Source of the DNA: Psychrobacter sp. Ps6 | GTDB lineage: Bacteria > Pseudomonadota > Gammaproteobacteria > Pseudomonadales > Moraxellaceae | Assembly (NCBI RefSeq): GCF_022129235.1 | Contig: NZ_JADQAI010000003.1 | Coordinates: 62,001 to 126,000 of the forward strand | Direction: 5' to 3' | Length of the DNA stretch: 64,000 nt | Shown: piece by piece, positions 47,438 through 57,549 of the stretch | Layout of the letters: each line of letters opens with the position of its first letter | Numbering within the stretch: position 1 is the first letter of the stretch | The notes under the pieces: model-generated | Databases searched by the model: none | What the model saw: the letters and a program-made list of their open reading frames with translations, nothing else | Told to the model about the DNA's origin: nothing | Made by a program: the position numbers and the translations under genes

Positions 47438-47782
47438 ATTGATTCCAATATTTTGAAGTGAATAAAAACTCTTAGATATGGAAAGATATTTAGAGTGTTT
47501 TACAGAAAGTAAATTAATAACTGATAGCTACAACCTACTTACTACTCATATGTTGTTATACGTTTGATATCTGCCTTCCAGTTGATTGAATGGTAAGCAA
47601 TGTATCCATTGTCGCTACCTATATGATAGTTAGCTATCCATATAGGTAGGGGCATGTTTAGACAGATCCATTTGGTAATAGTACATAGCTATTCTATTAA
47701 GAGTAGATACTCATAATAGAAGGTTAGAGCAGCCTTCCTACTTATAATAGTAGCTACTTACATCATAATTAATAGCTACCAA
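47438..47782. other. Gap between terminators, with long inverted repeat
   Basis: About 345 bases without a coding frame, lying between two terminators. It has no flanking gene to serve as promoter, and contains the inverted repeat at 47615-47649 and several TAGCTA-rich words. No function is assigned. Confidence 0.4.
47615..47649. repeat. Inverted repeat (hairpin of about 15 base pairs)
   Basis: CTACCTATATGATAG pairs with CTATCCATATAGGTAG with one bulged C and a four-base loop TTAG. No T-run follows on either strand, so it is not a standard terminator. It could be a regulatory RNA, a short dispersed repeat or a vestige of one. Confidence 0.6.
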
Positions 47783-47817
47783 TAAAAAACCTCGCCATTA
47801 GTGGCGAGGTTTTTTTA
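47783..47817. terminator. Bidirectional terminator before putP 3' end
   Basis: AAAAAACCTCGCCA pairs with TGGCGAGGTTTTTT around a four-base loop; it ends putP transcription on the minus strand. Confidence 0.9.
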
Positions 47818-47846
47818 TAGTGATAAGGTAAAGTTACTGTATAAAC

Positions 47847-49346
47847 CTACTTGTTCAGGTTCAATTCCATCTCTTTGTATTTAGCGGCGACTGATTCTCT
47901 TGGACCGCCCGTCATGATACTGACTACAAAAATAGCGATGGTACTTAAGATAAAGCCTGGAACAATAGCATATAACCAGCTATTTAGTGCCATACCATCT
48001 ATTTGGAAAGGACCATAGATCCATAAGATAACCGTCAATGCACCTACAACCATACCGGCAACAGCGCCATTACGGTTCATGTGGCGCCATGTGAGACTGA
48101 AAATAACCAACGGCCCAAACGCTGCACCAAATCCTGCCCATGCGTTTGATACTAGGTTCAATACTGAGCTGTCTGGATCAGAAGCTAACAAGATAGCAAC
48201 AATAGCGACCACGACAACTGAGATACGTCCAACCAATACTTGACGAGCTTCTGGTGCATCTTTATCAAAGAACAATTTGTAAACGTCTTTGGTTAGTGAG
48301 CTTGATACTACCAATAGCTGCGATGAGATAGTACTCATGATGGCCGCTAAAATCGCTGCTAATAGGAAACCTGAAACTAATGGATGGAATAGGAACTGAG
48401 TGAATACTAAGAAGATAGTCTCAGGATCATCTAACGTCATAGCTGTCTTTTGTACATAAGCACGACCAGCAAAACCAGTCATGAGCGCACCAATAAGACT
48501 GACAATCATCCAGCTCATACCGATATTACGCGCAGTAGGCACATCTCGTACTGAGCGGATTGCCATAAAACGCACAATAATATGTGGCTGACCAAAATAT
48601 CCTAAACCCCATGCCATGAGTGAAATGATACCGATGATACTCATACCGCTAGTAATATTTAGTAGGCTTGGATCAATGTTTCTAACGGCTTCAGTCGTGG
48701 CTGAAACACCGCCAAGATCTGTAAAGGCAACGAGAGGTACAATGACCATCGCAAACAGCATGATAATACCCTGAACAAAGTCAGTCATCGACACTGCTAA
48801 GAAACCACCGAATAGCGTATAACCAACAACGACACCAGCAGTCACCCAAAGCCCTGTGGTGTAAGATAGGTTAAGTGAGCTTTCAAAAAGCTTACCACCG
48901 CCTACGAGACTTGCCGCTGTGTAGACAGTAAAGAATAAAATGATAACCAACGCAGAGATTACACGCAGCATATGCGATTTATCTTCAAAGCGGTTGGCAA
49001 AATAGTCAGGCAAAGTAATAGCGTTATCAGCGACTTCGGTATAAACACGAAGACGCGGTGCTACGATGATATAGTTTAAGAAGGCACCAAGGGTCAAACC
49101 AAGTGCGATCCAAATACTCACCACACCATCTGCATACATATAGCCTGGTAGTCCGAGTAGCAACCAACCTGACATGTCCGATGCGCCTGCTGAAAGTGCA
49201 GTAACTGCTGGACCTAGATTACGTCCTCCTAAAAGATAACCCTCGGTATCATTGGCTTGCTTAAAATAAGCATAAACACCAATTCCAATCATCACTAAAA
49301 AATAGGCGCCAAGTGATATAAGCACGCCACTAGAAACTCCGTTCAT
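47847..49346 (-). CDS. putP: Sodium/proline symporter PutP
   Basis: A 499-aa sodium-coupled symporter (SSS family) with about 13 membrane helices. The segments SDMSGWLLLGLPGYMYADG and GWGLGYFGQPHIIVRFMAIRS, as well as the length, are typical of PutP. No putA gene is next to it. It is flanked by terminators and is monocistronic. Confidence 0.92.
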   Translation of the reverse strand: MNGVSSGVLISLGAYFLVMIGIGVYAYFKQANDTEGYLLGGRNLGPAVTALSAGASDMSGWLLLGLPGYMYADGVVSIWIALGLTLGAFLNYIIVAPRLRVYTEVADNAITLPDYFANRFEDKSHMLRVISALVIILFFTVYTAASLVGGGKLFESSLNLSYTTGLWVTAGVVVGYTLFGGFLAVSMTDFVQGIIMLFAMVIVPLVAFTDLGGVSATTEAVRNIDPSLLNITSGMSIIGIISLMAWGLGYFGQPHIIVRFMAIRSVRDVPTARNIGMSWMIVSLIGALMTGFAGRAYVQKTAMTLDDPETIFLVFTQFLFHPLVSGFLLAAILAAIMSTISSQLLVVSSSLTKDVYKLFFDKDAPEARQVLVGRISVVVVAIVAILLASDPDSSVLNLVSNAWAGFGAAFGPLVIFSLTWRHMNRNGAVAGMVVGALTVILWIYGPFQIDGMALNSWLYAIVPGFILSTIAIFVVSIMTGGPRESVAAKYKEMELNLNK

Positions 49347-49456
49347 ATAAGTTATCCTTAACCAACATCGTTGGCTTTAATTATTTTTTAACTATAAAAG
49401 TTCAGTCCTACAAGACGATGCCTCAAACAAAATGTCTCAAACAATGCTTAAAGACA

Positions 49457-49491
49457 AAAAAAGCCATTAATTAAGACATAATGGCTTTTTT
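49457..49491 (-). terminator. Terminator upstream of putP
   Basis: AAAAAAGCCATTA pairs with TAATGGCTTTTTT around a loop of about nine bases. It lies between the LysR gene and putP, probably insulating putP from leftward transcripts of the LysR gene. Confidence 0.8.
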
Positions 49492-49821
49492 CAGTATCTT
49501 TTGTAGTTTTATATGATTGATGTCGTTATATGGCTAGCACTCATATAGAGATAGAGAACAATGGGAACCTCGCATTCCATTTATAGACTGTTGTTGCTCG
49601 CATCTGCTATTTATATATGAGTATTAGCAACCTACATAACCAATCAGCGAAACCATTAAACCTACTGTTAACCATCATATCTTACTAGAAGTATTCAATA
49701 TATGACTATCAGTGTCCTTGTGGTAAATTTTTGTTGTCAAAACAACGTCAAGCATATTATAACGCATGAGAGTCACAAATGCGAATAGCTTAAATACCTA
49801 AATTGTTATATGAGGATGCTT
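49492..49821. other. Gap downstream of the LysR gene
   Basis: 330 AT-rich bases without a coding frame that I can support. Confidence 0.4.
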
Positions 49822-50694
49822 TTACTCAATCGGCGCCAGCAAATCTAGTAGTGCGGTTACGCTACTAGATTGTGTTAGCTTCGGATTGATAACCACACCT
49901 AAATAACGTTGTAATTCAATATTGTCTGCCATATCGATACGTTCCAAATCTTGACTGACCATAGTTTGCGGAAGGACTGACCAACCCAGTCCAACAGAAA
50001 CCAGCATCCGAATGGATTCAAGCGGATTAGTACTCATCGTGGCATAAGGTTTTAGGTTATGCTTAGCAAACTCAGCCAAAGTAATCTGACTGGTAAAGGT
50101 ATTGGCAGACGGTAGAATAGCAGGATAGCGTGCTAACTGCTCTAAAGTGACATTAGATTTGGTTGCCAAAGGTGACAAAGTACCTGTCATAAAATAAAGT
50201 GGATCTGACCAAAGCGTGTGATAGGTCAGGCGTTTATCATACACAGGAGGTAGCGTAACAAACGCCAACGATAGATCGCCATCTAATACGGCTTTGTGTG
50301 CTTTTTCTGAATCGACAAAATGAACTTCTAACTGAACAGCAGGATAAGTCTGAATAAAATGCTTAAGCACAGGTGCTAGATGATGCAAACCAATATGATG
50401 GCTCGTGCCAATCACAAGCTTGCCAGAGACGATATGCTGAGAATGTTGCAAGTTAATCTTGAAATTCTCATAATCTTCCAACCAACGTTTTGCATGTGGC
50501 AGCATCTCACTGGCGGCCTGCGTGGGTACAATCCCGCGGCCTACAGTATCAAATAAAGTAATGTTAAACTCATCTTCTAAGTTTTTGATGCGCTTACTGA
50601 CGGCAGGCTGAGTGATGAACAGCTTTTCTGCGGCACCTGAAATACTGCCAGTGTGCATAACGGTAACGAATGTCGTCAAGTTTGTGGTGTTCAA
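49822..50694 (-). CDS. LysR-family transcriptional regulator
   Basis: A 290-aa LysR-type regulator. The N-terminal winged helix (VMHTGSISGAAEKLFITQPA and SKRIKNLEDEFNITLFD) is standard, and the C-terminal half is the ligand-binding domain (GKLVIGTSHHIGLHHLAP). It is transcribed divergently from leuC, 473 bases away, as a LysR gene often is near leuC in pseudomonads. It is a candidate regulator of the leu genes, but the effector is unknown. Confidence 0.92.
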   Translation of the reverse strand: MNTTNLTTFVTVMHTGSISGAAEKLFITQPAVSKRIKNLEDEFNITLFDTVGRGIVPTQAASEMLPHAKRWLEDYENFKINLQHSQHIVSGKLVIGTSHHIGLHHLAPVLKHFIQTYPAVQLEVHFVDSEKAHKAVLDGDLSLAFVTLPPVYDKRLTYHTLWSDPLYFMTGTLSPLATKSNVTLEQLARYPAILPSANTFTSQITLAEFAKHNLKPYATMSTNPLESIRMLVSVGLGWSVLPQTMVSQDLERIDMADNIELQRYLGVVINPKLTQSSSVTALLDLLAPIE

Positions 50695-51167
50695 ACGGAT
50701 TTCCTTAGCTACTTTGTGAGCTATAAATAAAAGTGGGCTGAGCCAATTATAACGTATTAGAAATAAAAGTTTGCATCTGGCTAAAAATCATCAATTATTA
50801 TTATAGGATTTGCCTGCTATAATCACAAGACATCAAGGCGTATTGTCACATATTTATTCTTTTAAGTTGATTATTTGCAGTTTAAAGCGTGTTTTAGGCG
50901 CTGATTACAGTTATAAGTCTAAAATTACTAATAAATAATATTTATACTACACAAAATATAGCAATTCCAGAATATATATTTCAATATCATTGATTAAGTA
51001 GAAGTTATTGCAAAGTGATGCTCTTACACAAATCATGAAGAGCTATCATGCAGTTAAATACAATATTATAGATAAATCTAATAGTTAATTGAACAAACAG
51101 AACCTTGGCTTACCAACAGGTGAGCAAGCGAAAATCAAGTCAGTAGTAATTAATAAAGGATAGCATC
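50695..51167. other. Divergent region between LysR gene and leuC
   Basis: 473 AT-rich bases. A TATAAT at 50818-50823 is a possible rightward -10, without a good -35. LysR-type operators are probably here, but I cannot point to one. Confidence 0.35.
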
Positions 51168-52586
51168 ATGGCCGGTCAAACTTTATATGACAAACTTTGG
51201 AATGCTCACGAAGTCACTAAGCGTGACGACGGTTCGAGCTTAATTTACATCGATCGCCATCTGTTGCATGAAGTGACGAGTCCACAAGCGTTTGAAGGAT
51301 TGGAGCTTGCCAATAGAGCACCATGGCGTCTGTCTGCCAATATCGCCAGTCCTGACCATAATGTGCCAACAGTCACCAAAGAGCGCTCAGCAGGTGTCCC
51401 TGGTATTAAAGACAAGGTATCACGTCTGCAGGTTGTCACATTGGACGAGAACTGCACCAAATTTGATATCGCAGAATTTACAATCAACGATGCGCGTCAA
51501 GGCATTTTGCATGTCGTTGGTCCTGAGCAAGGTCTTGTATTGCCAGGCATGACCGTTGTTTGCGGTGATTCGCACACAGCGACACATGGTGCACTTGGTT
51601 GCTTAGCACATGGTATCGGCACTTCTGAAGTTGAGCATGTATTGGCAACGCAGTGCTTGATTCAAAAGAAATCAAAAAATATGCAAATCCGCGTCACTGG
51701 TCAACTTGGTGCGGGCGTGACCTCAAAAGACGTCGTGCTGGCCATTATTGCAAAAATCGGTACGGCAGGTGGCACAGGACATGCGATTGAGTTTGCAGGT
51801 CAAGTGTTTGAAGACATGAGTATGGAAGGTCGCATGACCGTCTGTAACATGGCAATTGAGGCTGGTGCTCGCGTAGGTATGGTGGCTGTTGATGACACGA
51901 CGATAGATTATGTAAAAGGTCGTCCGTACGCGCCAAACGAGTCGCAGTGGCCACAAGCTGAAGCCTACTGGCGTACATTATATTCAGATGATGATGCAGT
52001 ATTTGATACCGTGGTTGAGATCGATGGTAGCCAAATAGCACCGCAAGTATCTTGGGGCACCTCGCCTGAGATGGTTGTTGATATCACGCAATCAGTACCG
52101 ACACCTGACCAAGCCATTGATGAGGCGCAAGAAGAGGGTTGGTTACGCGCTTATACCTATATGGGTTTAGAAGCTGGTCAGAAAATCACGGACATTCAGC
52201 TTGATCGTATATTTATTGGCTCATGTACCAATTCGCGTATCGAGGATTTGCGTGACGCTGCGGCAGTTATCAAAGGACGCAAAGTTGCTGATAATATCAA
52301 AGAAGCCATCGTTGTTGCAGGCTCTGGACAAGTAAAGCTACAAGCAGAGGCTGAAGGCTTAGATGCTTTGTTTACAGAAGCGGGTTTTGAATGGCGCGAG
52401 CCGGGTTGTTCTATGTGTCTTGCCATGAATGCTGACAAACTTGAGCCGCAAGAGCATTGTGCATCGACCTCTAATCGTAACTTTGAAGGTCGTCAGGGTA
52501 ATGGTGGTCGTACGCATTTGGTCAGTCCAGCGATGGCTGCCGCCGCTGCGTTAGCTGGTCATTTTGTGGATGTTCGTACGTTTTAG
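51168..52586 (+). CDS. leuC: 3-isopropylmalate dehydratase large subunit
   Basis: A 472-aa aconitase-family subunit that, with LeuD, isomerises 2- to 3-isopropylmalate in leucine synthesis. The [4Fe-4S] ligands are in SCTNSR and PGCSMC, and the [14 protein letters not shown] block is intact. AAAGGA precedes the ATG. It leads the leuC-leuD-lipoprotein-leuB cluster. Confidence 0.98.
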   Translation: MAGQTLYDKLWNAHEVTKRDDGSSLIYIDRHLLHEVTSPQAFEGLELANRAPWRLSANIASPDHNVPTVTKERSAGVPGIKDKVSRLQVVTLDENCTKFDIAEFTINDARQGILHVVGPEQGLVLPGMTVVCGDSHTATHGALGCLAHGIGTSEVEHVLATQCLIQKKSKNMQIRVTGQLGAGVTSKDVVLAIIAKIGTAGGTGHAIEFAGQVFEDMSMEGRMTVCNMAIEAGARVGMVAVDDTTIDYVKGRPYAPNESQWPQAEAYWRTLYSDDDAVFDTVVEIDGSQIAPQVSWGTSPEMVVDITQSVPTPDQAIDEAQEEGWLRAYTYMGLEAGQKITDIQLDRIFIGSCTNSRIEDLRDAAAVIKGRKVADNIKEAIVVAGSGQVKLQAEAEGLDALFTEAGFEWREPGCSMCLAMNADKLEPQEHCASTSNRNFEGRQGNGGRTHLVSPAMAAAAALAGHFVDVRTF

Positions 52587-52728
52587 AGCTGGCTAGAGTG
52601 ACTGACAATGTGCCTGCGTGTCTATTATTCCCGCAAAGCGCGTTGTCAGAGGCAGTGAGAAGTTGGTTGCTGTCTAAGTCACTTATAAACGTCATTTGAC
52701 ACCAAGAATATAATTGATAGGAAATTTT

Positions 52729-53379
52729 ATGCAAGCTTATAACACCCAAACCGGTATCGTTTGCCCACTTGATCGTGCAAACGTCGATACCGATCAAATT
52801 ATCGCAAAACAGTTTTTAAAGTCTATTAAACGTACAGGCTTTGGCGTGAATTTATTTGATGATTGGCGCTATCTTGATGAAGGATATCCGGGCCAAGACA
52901 ACAGCACACGCGTTATTAATCCAGACTTTGTATTGAATAAACCCCGTTATCAAGGTGCTACTATATTGCTGGCACGTAGAAACTTTGGCTGCGGCTCTAG
53001 TCGTGAGCATGCACCTTGGGCGCTTTCTGAGTATGGCTTTCGTACGGTTATCGCACCAAGTTTTGCGGATATCTTTTACAATAACTGCTTTAAAAATGGC
53101 ATGTTACCGATTGTACTAGATGAAGCGATTGTGGATACCTTAATGAAGGCGACTGTTGCCAATGAAGGCTATGAGCTGACGGCAGATCTTGAGCGTCAGG
53201 TAGTTATCACGCCAACAGGTGAAGAGTATGCTTTTGAAGTGGATGCTTTTCGCAAACACTGCTTGTTAAATGGGCTAGATGATATCGGTTTAACCTTGCA
53301 GCAAAGCGATGCTATTAAAGACTATGAGCATAAAATGATGCAAAAAACGCCGTGGATCTTTAACGACGTACGCGCTTAG
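52729..53379 (+). CDS. leuD: 3-isopropylmalate dehydratase small subunit
   Basis: A 216-aa swivelling-domain partner of LeuC. The segments [17 protein letters not shown] and [15 protein letters not shown] are signatures. Start at 52729 follows AGGAAA; the upstream TTG start would overlap this ribosome-binding site. It lies 142 bases after leuC. Confidence 0.97.
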   Translation: MQAYNTQTGIVCPLDRANVDTDQIIAKQFLKSIKRTGFGVNLFDDWRYLDEGYPGQDNSTRVINPDFVLNKPRYQGATILLARRNFGCGSSREHAPWALSEYGFRTVIAPSFADIFYNNCFKNGMLPIVLDEAIVDTLMKATVANEGYELTADLERQVVITPTGEEYAFEVDAFRKHCLLNGLDDIGLTLQQSDAIKDYEHKMMQKTPWIFNDVRA

Positions 53380-53518
53380 GTAAGGATTTTATGATGCCTT
53401 GCTCACAAAACTGCTGGCCAGTCGCAACGCAGCGTTGAGTTATGGCGGTGAACTGGCTAAAATGAAGGGTAGTTTTTACCATACTTTATTATCTCTCTTA
53501 TGAATAGTAGCCGCCATT

Positions 53519-54238
53519 ATGAATAAAAAACGTTATGCTCTATCGACAAGTACGATTATTGCTGCAAGCTTATTTTTGTCAGGCTGCCAGCTATTGACGG
53601 GCTATCAAAAAATAGATGAGTCAGAAAGTGCGAAAGCGTGGGTGGGTAAGATCCAACCCGTTGCTGGCGAAGTAAACATCGCGTGCGAGGGTACTTACCA
53701 CTGTGAAATCTTGCAAATAGATAAGACTCTTGTTATTTCTCCTGATAATCATGAGCCAGTTAATCCTCAGATTGTAGCGTCTTTACCAAGTTATAAAGGC
53801 GCTGCAACGCCCCAAATGAGCGTAGAGATGACACCGCTCATGAATAAAAACTCTATACAGATAGTGCCATTAGCCGCATCTGGTATGCCAGGGTTAACCA
53901 ACTATTATGCACGGATGATGCCTGCAAAACGTGAAGTCCATGTCAATTTTTATCCAGAGAATAACATGGGATACGTTGAGCGTTTTGCGCTGATTCATGA
54001 TTTTGCGGACGCGGGTACTTATCAGTTACGTGCTTATCAAAAGAAAAGCAGTGAAAAATCTGGCAGTTTATTGGATACAGCATCGCCTGAGCCTCTATGT
54101 ATTGATCTATTACAAGGTGATAAGGTGCAGCGCCGATTCTGTAAACGGTTAGGGTCTGAACACCAAGGTGAGTTTGTAGAGACAGGCATGGTCAAAGCAG
54201 TAACGTCAGCAGCTAAACCTAAAACGACCACAGCGTAA
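53519..54238 (+). CDS. Hypothetical lipoprotein within the leu cluster
   Basis: A 239-aa protein with a lipobox (FLSGC, Cys near residue 23), then a region containing CEGTYHCEIL and CIDLLQGDKVQRRFCKRLG, which give two Cys pairs likely to be disulphide-bonded in the periplasm. The domain is otherwise unrecognised. It lies between leuD and leuB in the same direction, 139 bases after leuD and 39 before leuB, and so is probably co-transcribed although nothing links it to leucine synthesis. In Pseudomonas a methyltransferase gene, not a lipoprotein, occupies the place between leuD and leuB. Confidence 0.8.
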   Translation: MNKKRYALSTSTIIAASLFLSGCQLLTGYQKIDESESAKAWVGKIQPVAGEVNIACEGTYHCEILQIDKTLVISPDNHEPVNPQIVASLPSYKGAATPQMSVEMTPLMNKNSIQIVPLAASGMPGLTNYYARMMPAKREVHVNFYPENNMGYVERFALIHDFADAGTYQLRAYQKKSSEKSGSLLDTASPEPLCIDLLQGDKVQRRFCKRLGSEHQGEFVETGMVKAVTSAAKPKTTTA

Positions 54239-54277
54239 TAAAAATTAATTGATAAAAATATATCCAAAAGGATTAGT

Positions 54278-55381
54278 ATGGCAACGATTTTAACATTAGC
54301 GGGCGATGGTATTGGCCCTGAAATCATGACTCAAGCTATCGACGTGCTTAATGCGGTCAATGAGAAGTTTTCACTTGGTTTGACATTAGAGTCTGGATTG
54401 ATTGGTGGTGTGGCTATTGATGCCACAGGTGAGCCTTTACCTGATGAAACGTTAGCGCGTGCACGTGCAGCAGATGCTGTATTATTAGGCGCTGTTGGCG
54501 GCCCTAAATGGGATGCGATTGAACGTAGTAAGCGCCCTGAGCGCGGTCTGCTTAAAATCCGTGGTGAGCTGGGTTTGTTTGCCAATTTACGTGTAGCAAA
54601 GCTTTATCCTCAGCTAGCCAATGCGTCAAGTATCAAACCTGAAATTATCTCTGGTTTAGATTTGCTTATTGTTCGCGAATTGACTGGGGGCATTTATTTT
54701 GGTGAGCCTCGCGGTATCCGTACATTAGAAAATGGTGAGCAGCAAGGCTATAACACGATGGTGTATAGCACTAGTGAGATTCAGCGTATCGGTAAAGTTG
54801 CTTTTGAACTGGCAAAAACCCGCGCCCAAGCCGCAGGTACAGCGGCCAAAGTATGTTCGGTAGACAAAGCCAACGTCTTAGAAGTGACTGAGCTGTGGAA
54901 GCAAACAATGATTCAGATGCAGCAAGCAGAGTATAGTGATGTGGCGTTATCGCACATGTATGCTGATAACGCTTGTATGCAGTTGATCAAAGATCCTAAG
55001 CAGTTTGATGTCATGGTAACGGGCAATATGTTTGGTGATATCTTATCTGATGAAGCGGCAATGTTGACCGGTTCTATTGGTATGTTGCCATCAGCGAGCT
55101 TAGATGAGTCTGGCAAAGGCATGTACGAGCCATGTCATGGTTCCGCGCCTGATATCGCTGGGCAAGACAAAGCCAATCCACTCGCGACTATTTTGTCTGT
55201 CGCTATGATGCTACGTTATACCTTTAAACAAGAGGAAGCCGCACAAGCGATCGAACAAGCAGTTAGTGATGTGCTTGATGATGGCTTGCGTACGCTTGAT
55301 ATTTTAGACAGCAGTGAAGCTGGACTCAAGCAAGTAGGTTGCCAAGAGATGGGGCAAGCGGTATTGGCTAAACTGGTATGA
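54278..55381 (+). CDS. leuB: 3-isopropylmalate dehydrogenase
   Basis: A 367-aa NAD-dependent enzyme that oxidises and decarboxylates 3-isopropylmalate. The segments [33 protein letters not shown], and [21 protein letters not shown] are diagnostic. AAAGGA precedes the ATG. A terminator follows at 55446. Confidence 0.98.
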   Translation: MATILTLAGDGIGPEIMTQAIDVLNAVNEKFSLGLTLESGLIGGVAIDATGEPLPDETLARARAADAVLLGAVGGPKWDAIERSKRPERGLLKIRGELGLFANLRVAKLYPQLANASSIKPEIISGLDLLIVRELTGGIYFGEPRGIRTLENGEQQGYNTMVYSTSEIQRIGKVAFELAKTRAQAAGTAAKVCSVDKANVLEVTELWKQTMIQMQQAEYSDVALSHMYADNACMQLIKDPKQFDVMVTGNMFGDILSDEAAMLTGSIGMLPSASLDESGKGMYEPCHGSAPDIAGQDKANPLATILSVAMMLRYTFKQEEAAQAIEQAVSDVLDDGLRTLDILDSSEAGLKQVGCQEMGQAVLAKLV

Positions 55382-55445
55382 GTTAGCCAATCTAATGCAG
55401 ACCGTTTTTATGTAGTGTTTACAGTTTAATCTCGTTTATTTTATA

Positions 55446-55477
55446 CCCATAAGTTGCTAAGCAATTTATGGGTTTTT
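55446..55477 (+). terminator. Terminator after leuB
   Basis: ACCCATAA pairs with TTATGGGT around a short stem-loop, followed by TTTTTT. Confidence 0.82.
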
Positions 55478-55675
55478 TCTGTTATATGGTATTGAGTCAT
55501 GCCTTATTGTAAACAGATCAGTATGTTTGTTCACCCTATTAACAAATGCACAGTAGGAAGATTCAGTTATTAACATAAAGCTGTTAGGGAATAGTGGTAG
55601 GGCTATGGCAATATATTTCTATAATAAGTTTTTCGATATTTTTTGATACATGGTAATTATTTAGGGAGTTTTTTT

Positions 55676-56950
55676 ATGTCTCAACTACTTAAGGTTGGCA
55701 GCCTTGTTATGGCGATGGGAACAGCCTCCGCATTATTAGTGGGTTGTAGCAGCAATGCTAGTAGTGCTGAAAATAGCGTACAAACGACTAATGAGAGCAA
55801 GTCGTCTAATAGTGGCATGACAGACACTACAACAGATAATAATAACAATGCAGGCACCGAAGCAGAGATGAGTGCTAGTAGCAACCAACCTACTAGCGAC
55901 CAAACTAGTGATCAAAATATCGATGCTGATACGATGGACAGCACGATGACTGATAGTAACGACATCAGTCCAGTAACCAATGGTGTTAGTCAGCAAATAG
56001 ATGGTAGTAGCAAAGCCGCAAATTCGCTAAATAAATTATTAACAAAAATTGAATATAGTACAGAAAATTTATCAGAAACTGCTAAAAAGGTAAATGAAGC
56101 AACATGGAAAGCTGATACCAAGATTGATCGTAATGTTGGTACCAAATTACAAGCGCTACTAAATTGGAACCATAGTGGTGTGGGTGCGGTTGATGGCTAT
56201 TGGGGCAAGAACACGCGCAAAGCTATGCAAGCTTTTCAAAAGGCTCAAGGGTTACCAGTAACCGAAGCGGTCAATGAAGAGACGTGGCAAGCATTGACTA
56301 AGAACTCTACGCTTACTTCACAGCCTGTATTAGTCAGTTATCAGCTGACAGATGCTGATGTGAATGTCAAAACTACCCAAATTCCTGCTAGTGCTGAAGC
56401 CAAAGCTAAGCTAGATGGTATGTATTATGAAAGCGTCCTTGAAGCCTTGGGCGAAAAATTTCATATCAGTCGTGATTATCTCAAATCGCTTAACCCCAAT
56501 GCCAGCTTTAAAAGTGGCGAAACCATCATTGTCTATAACCCAGGTAACCCTAATACAACACCAGTGAGCCGAGTGGTCGCTGATAAAGACACGCAAACCT
56601 TATATGCATACGATGACAGTGACAATCTGGTTGCCAGCTATCCAACCACAGTAGGTAGCACAGCAACACCTTCACCAACGGGTACGCATAAAGTCAAAGT
56701 CAAAATTCACGAGCCAAATTACACCTATACTAGCGATAATGGCAAACAATCTATTATCCCGCCAGGCCCTAACAATCCGGTTGGCGTGGTATGGATTGGC
56801 CTTAGCAAACCATCGTATGGCATTCATGGCTCACCCGATCCTGAACGTATCAGTCGTCAGGCATCAGCAGGTTGTGTTCGCCTCACTAACTGGGATGCAC
56901 TGAGCCTATTAGGTGTTATAAAGAACGATGCCACTGTCGAGTTCAAATAA
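55676..56950 (+). CDS. L,D-transpeptidase lipoprotein with altered active-site motif
   Basis: A 424-aa paralog of the protein at 2196, with the same order: Ser/Thr/Asp-rich N-terminal linker, PG_binding_1 domain (WNHSGVGAVDGYWGKNTRKA), LysM-like stretch, and YkuD domain. The start has AGGGAG upstream; an in-frame start at 55643 is less likely. The signal sequence ends LLVGC, so it is lipid-anchored. The catalytic Cys is kept (C400) but the motif reads S397-A398-G399-C400 rather than SHGC; the codon is GCA, at least two changes from His. The His of HGSPDPE is kept. Activity is therefore uncertain; it could be a modified or non-catalytic version. Confidence 0.9.
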   Translation: MSQLLKVGSLVMAMGTASALLVGCSSNASSAENSVQTTNESKSSNSGMTDTTTDNNNNAGTEAEMSASSNQPTSDQTSDQNIDADTMDSTMTDSNDISPVTNGVSQQIDGSSKAANSLNKLLTKIEYSTENLSETAKKVNEATWKADTKIDRNVGTKLQALLNWNHSGVGAVDGYWGKNTRKAMQAFQKAQGLPVTEAVNEETWQALTKNSTLTSQPVLVSYQLTDADVNVKTTQIPASAEAKAKLDGMYYESVLEALGEKFHISRDYLKSLNPNASFKSGETIIVYNPGNPNTTPVSRVVADKDTQTLYAYDDSDNLVASYPTTVGSTATPSPTGTHKVKVKIHEPNYTYTSDNGKQSIIPPGPNNPVGVVWIGLSKPSYGIHGSPDPERISRQASAGCVRLTNWDALSLLGVIKNDATVEFK

Positions 56951-56983
56951 CTCATCGTTTAATTATTTCATAAAATGCAGACA

Positions 56984-57016
56984 AAAAAATACCGCTGAAA
57001 TTTAGCGGTATTTTTT
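56984..57016. terminator. Bidirectional terminator between transpeptidase and infA
   Basis: AAAAAATACCGCT pairs with AGCGGTATTTTTT around a short loop. Confidence 0.88.
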
Positions 57017-57206
57017 ATGATAAAACAAACAGCGAATACTAAATAACTAAAACAGTGATAGGCAATAATGAGCAGGTTAGCGTTTTCATTATTATTATCA
57101 GTCAAACCACTCAAGCGTCTATATCAGCTATCAGCGATAAAATAGCTATTCGGCTATTGGCTGTATTTTTATAAATACTTTCATAACCATATGAGTTGGC
57201 GAGTAT

Positions 57207-57428
57207 TTAGTTTTTACCACGGTAAGTAATACGACCTTTAGATAGGTCATAAGGGGTCATTTCAACCTTAACTTTATCACCTGTCAAGATACGAATATAA
57301 TGCTTACGCATCTTACCTGAGATGTGTGCAATGATTTCGTGTCCGTTTTCTAAACGAACTTTGAACAAAGTGTTAGGAAGGGTATCAATGACTTCGCCTT
57401 CAAATTCGATAATATCGTCTTTTGCCAT
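57207..57428 (-). CDS. infA: Translation initiation factor IF-1
   Basis: A 73-aa OB-fold protein that binds the ribosomal A site during initiation. [20 protein letters not shown], the [16 protein letters not shown] segment and [11 protein letters not shown] are diagnostic. Start at the MAKDD Met; a four-residue longer frame exists upstream. Confidence 0.97.
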   Translation of the reverse strand: MAKDDIIEFEGEVIDTLPNTLFKVRLENGHEIIAHISGKMRKHYIRILTGDKVKVEMTPYDLSKGRITYRGKN

Positions 57429-57549
57429 AATTTGTATCAATCAATTAAAAATAAGCCCATATTATACGTAAGTTAGCAGATTAAAGCAATACAGAACCTG
57501 GTTTTGACTTGACAGCATGTAAGTGATATGTATGTTAATTTACACTGAT

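Noticed and set aside
47438..47782. CRISPR-like repeat array from recurring TAGCTA words
   Set aside because: The words are short, unevenly spaced and not separated by unique spacers of constant length.
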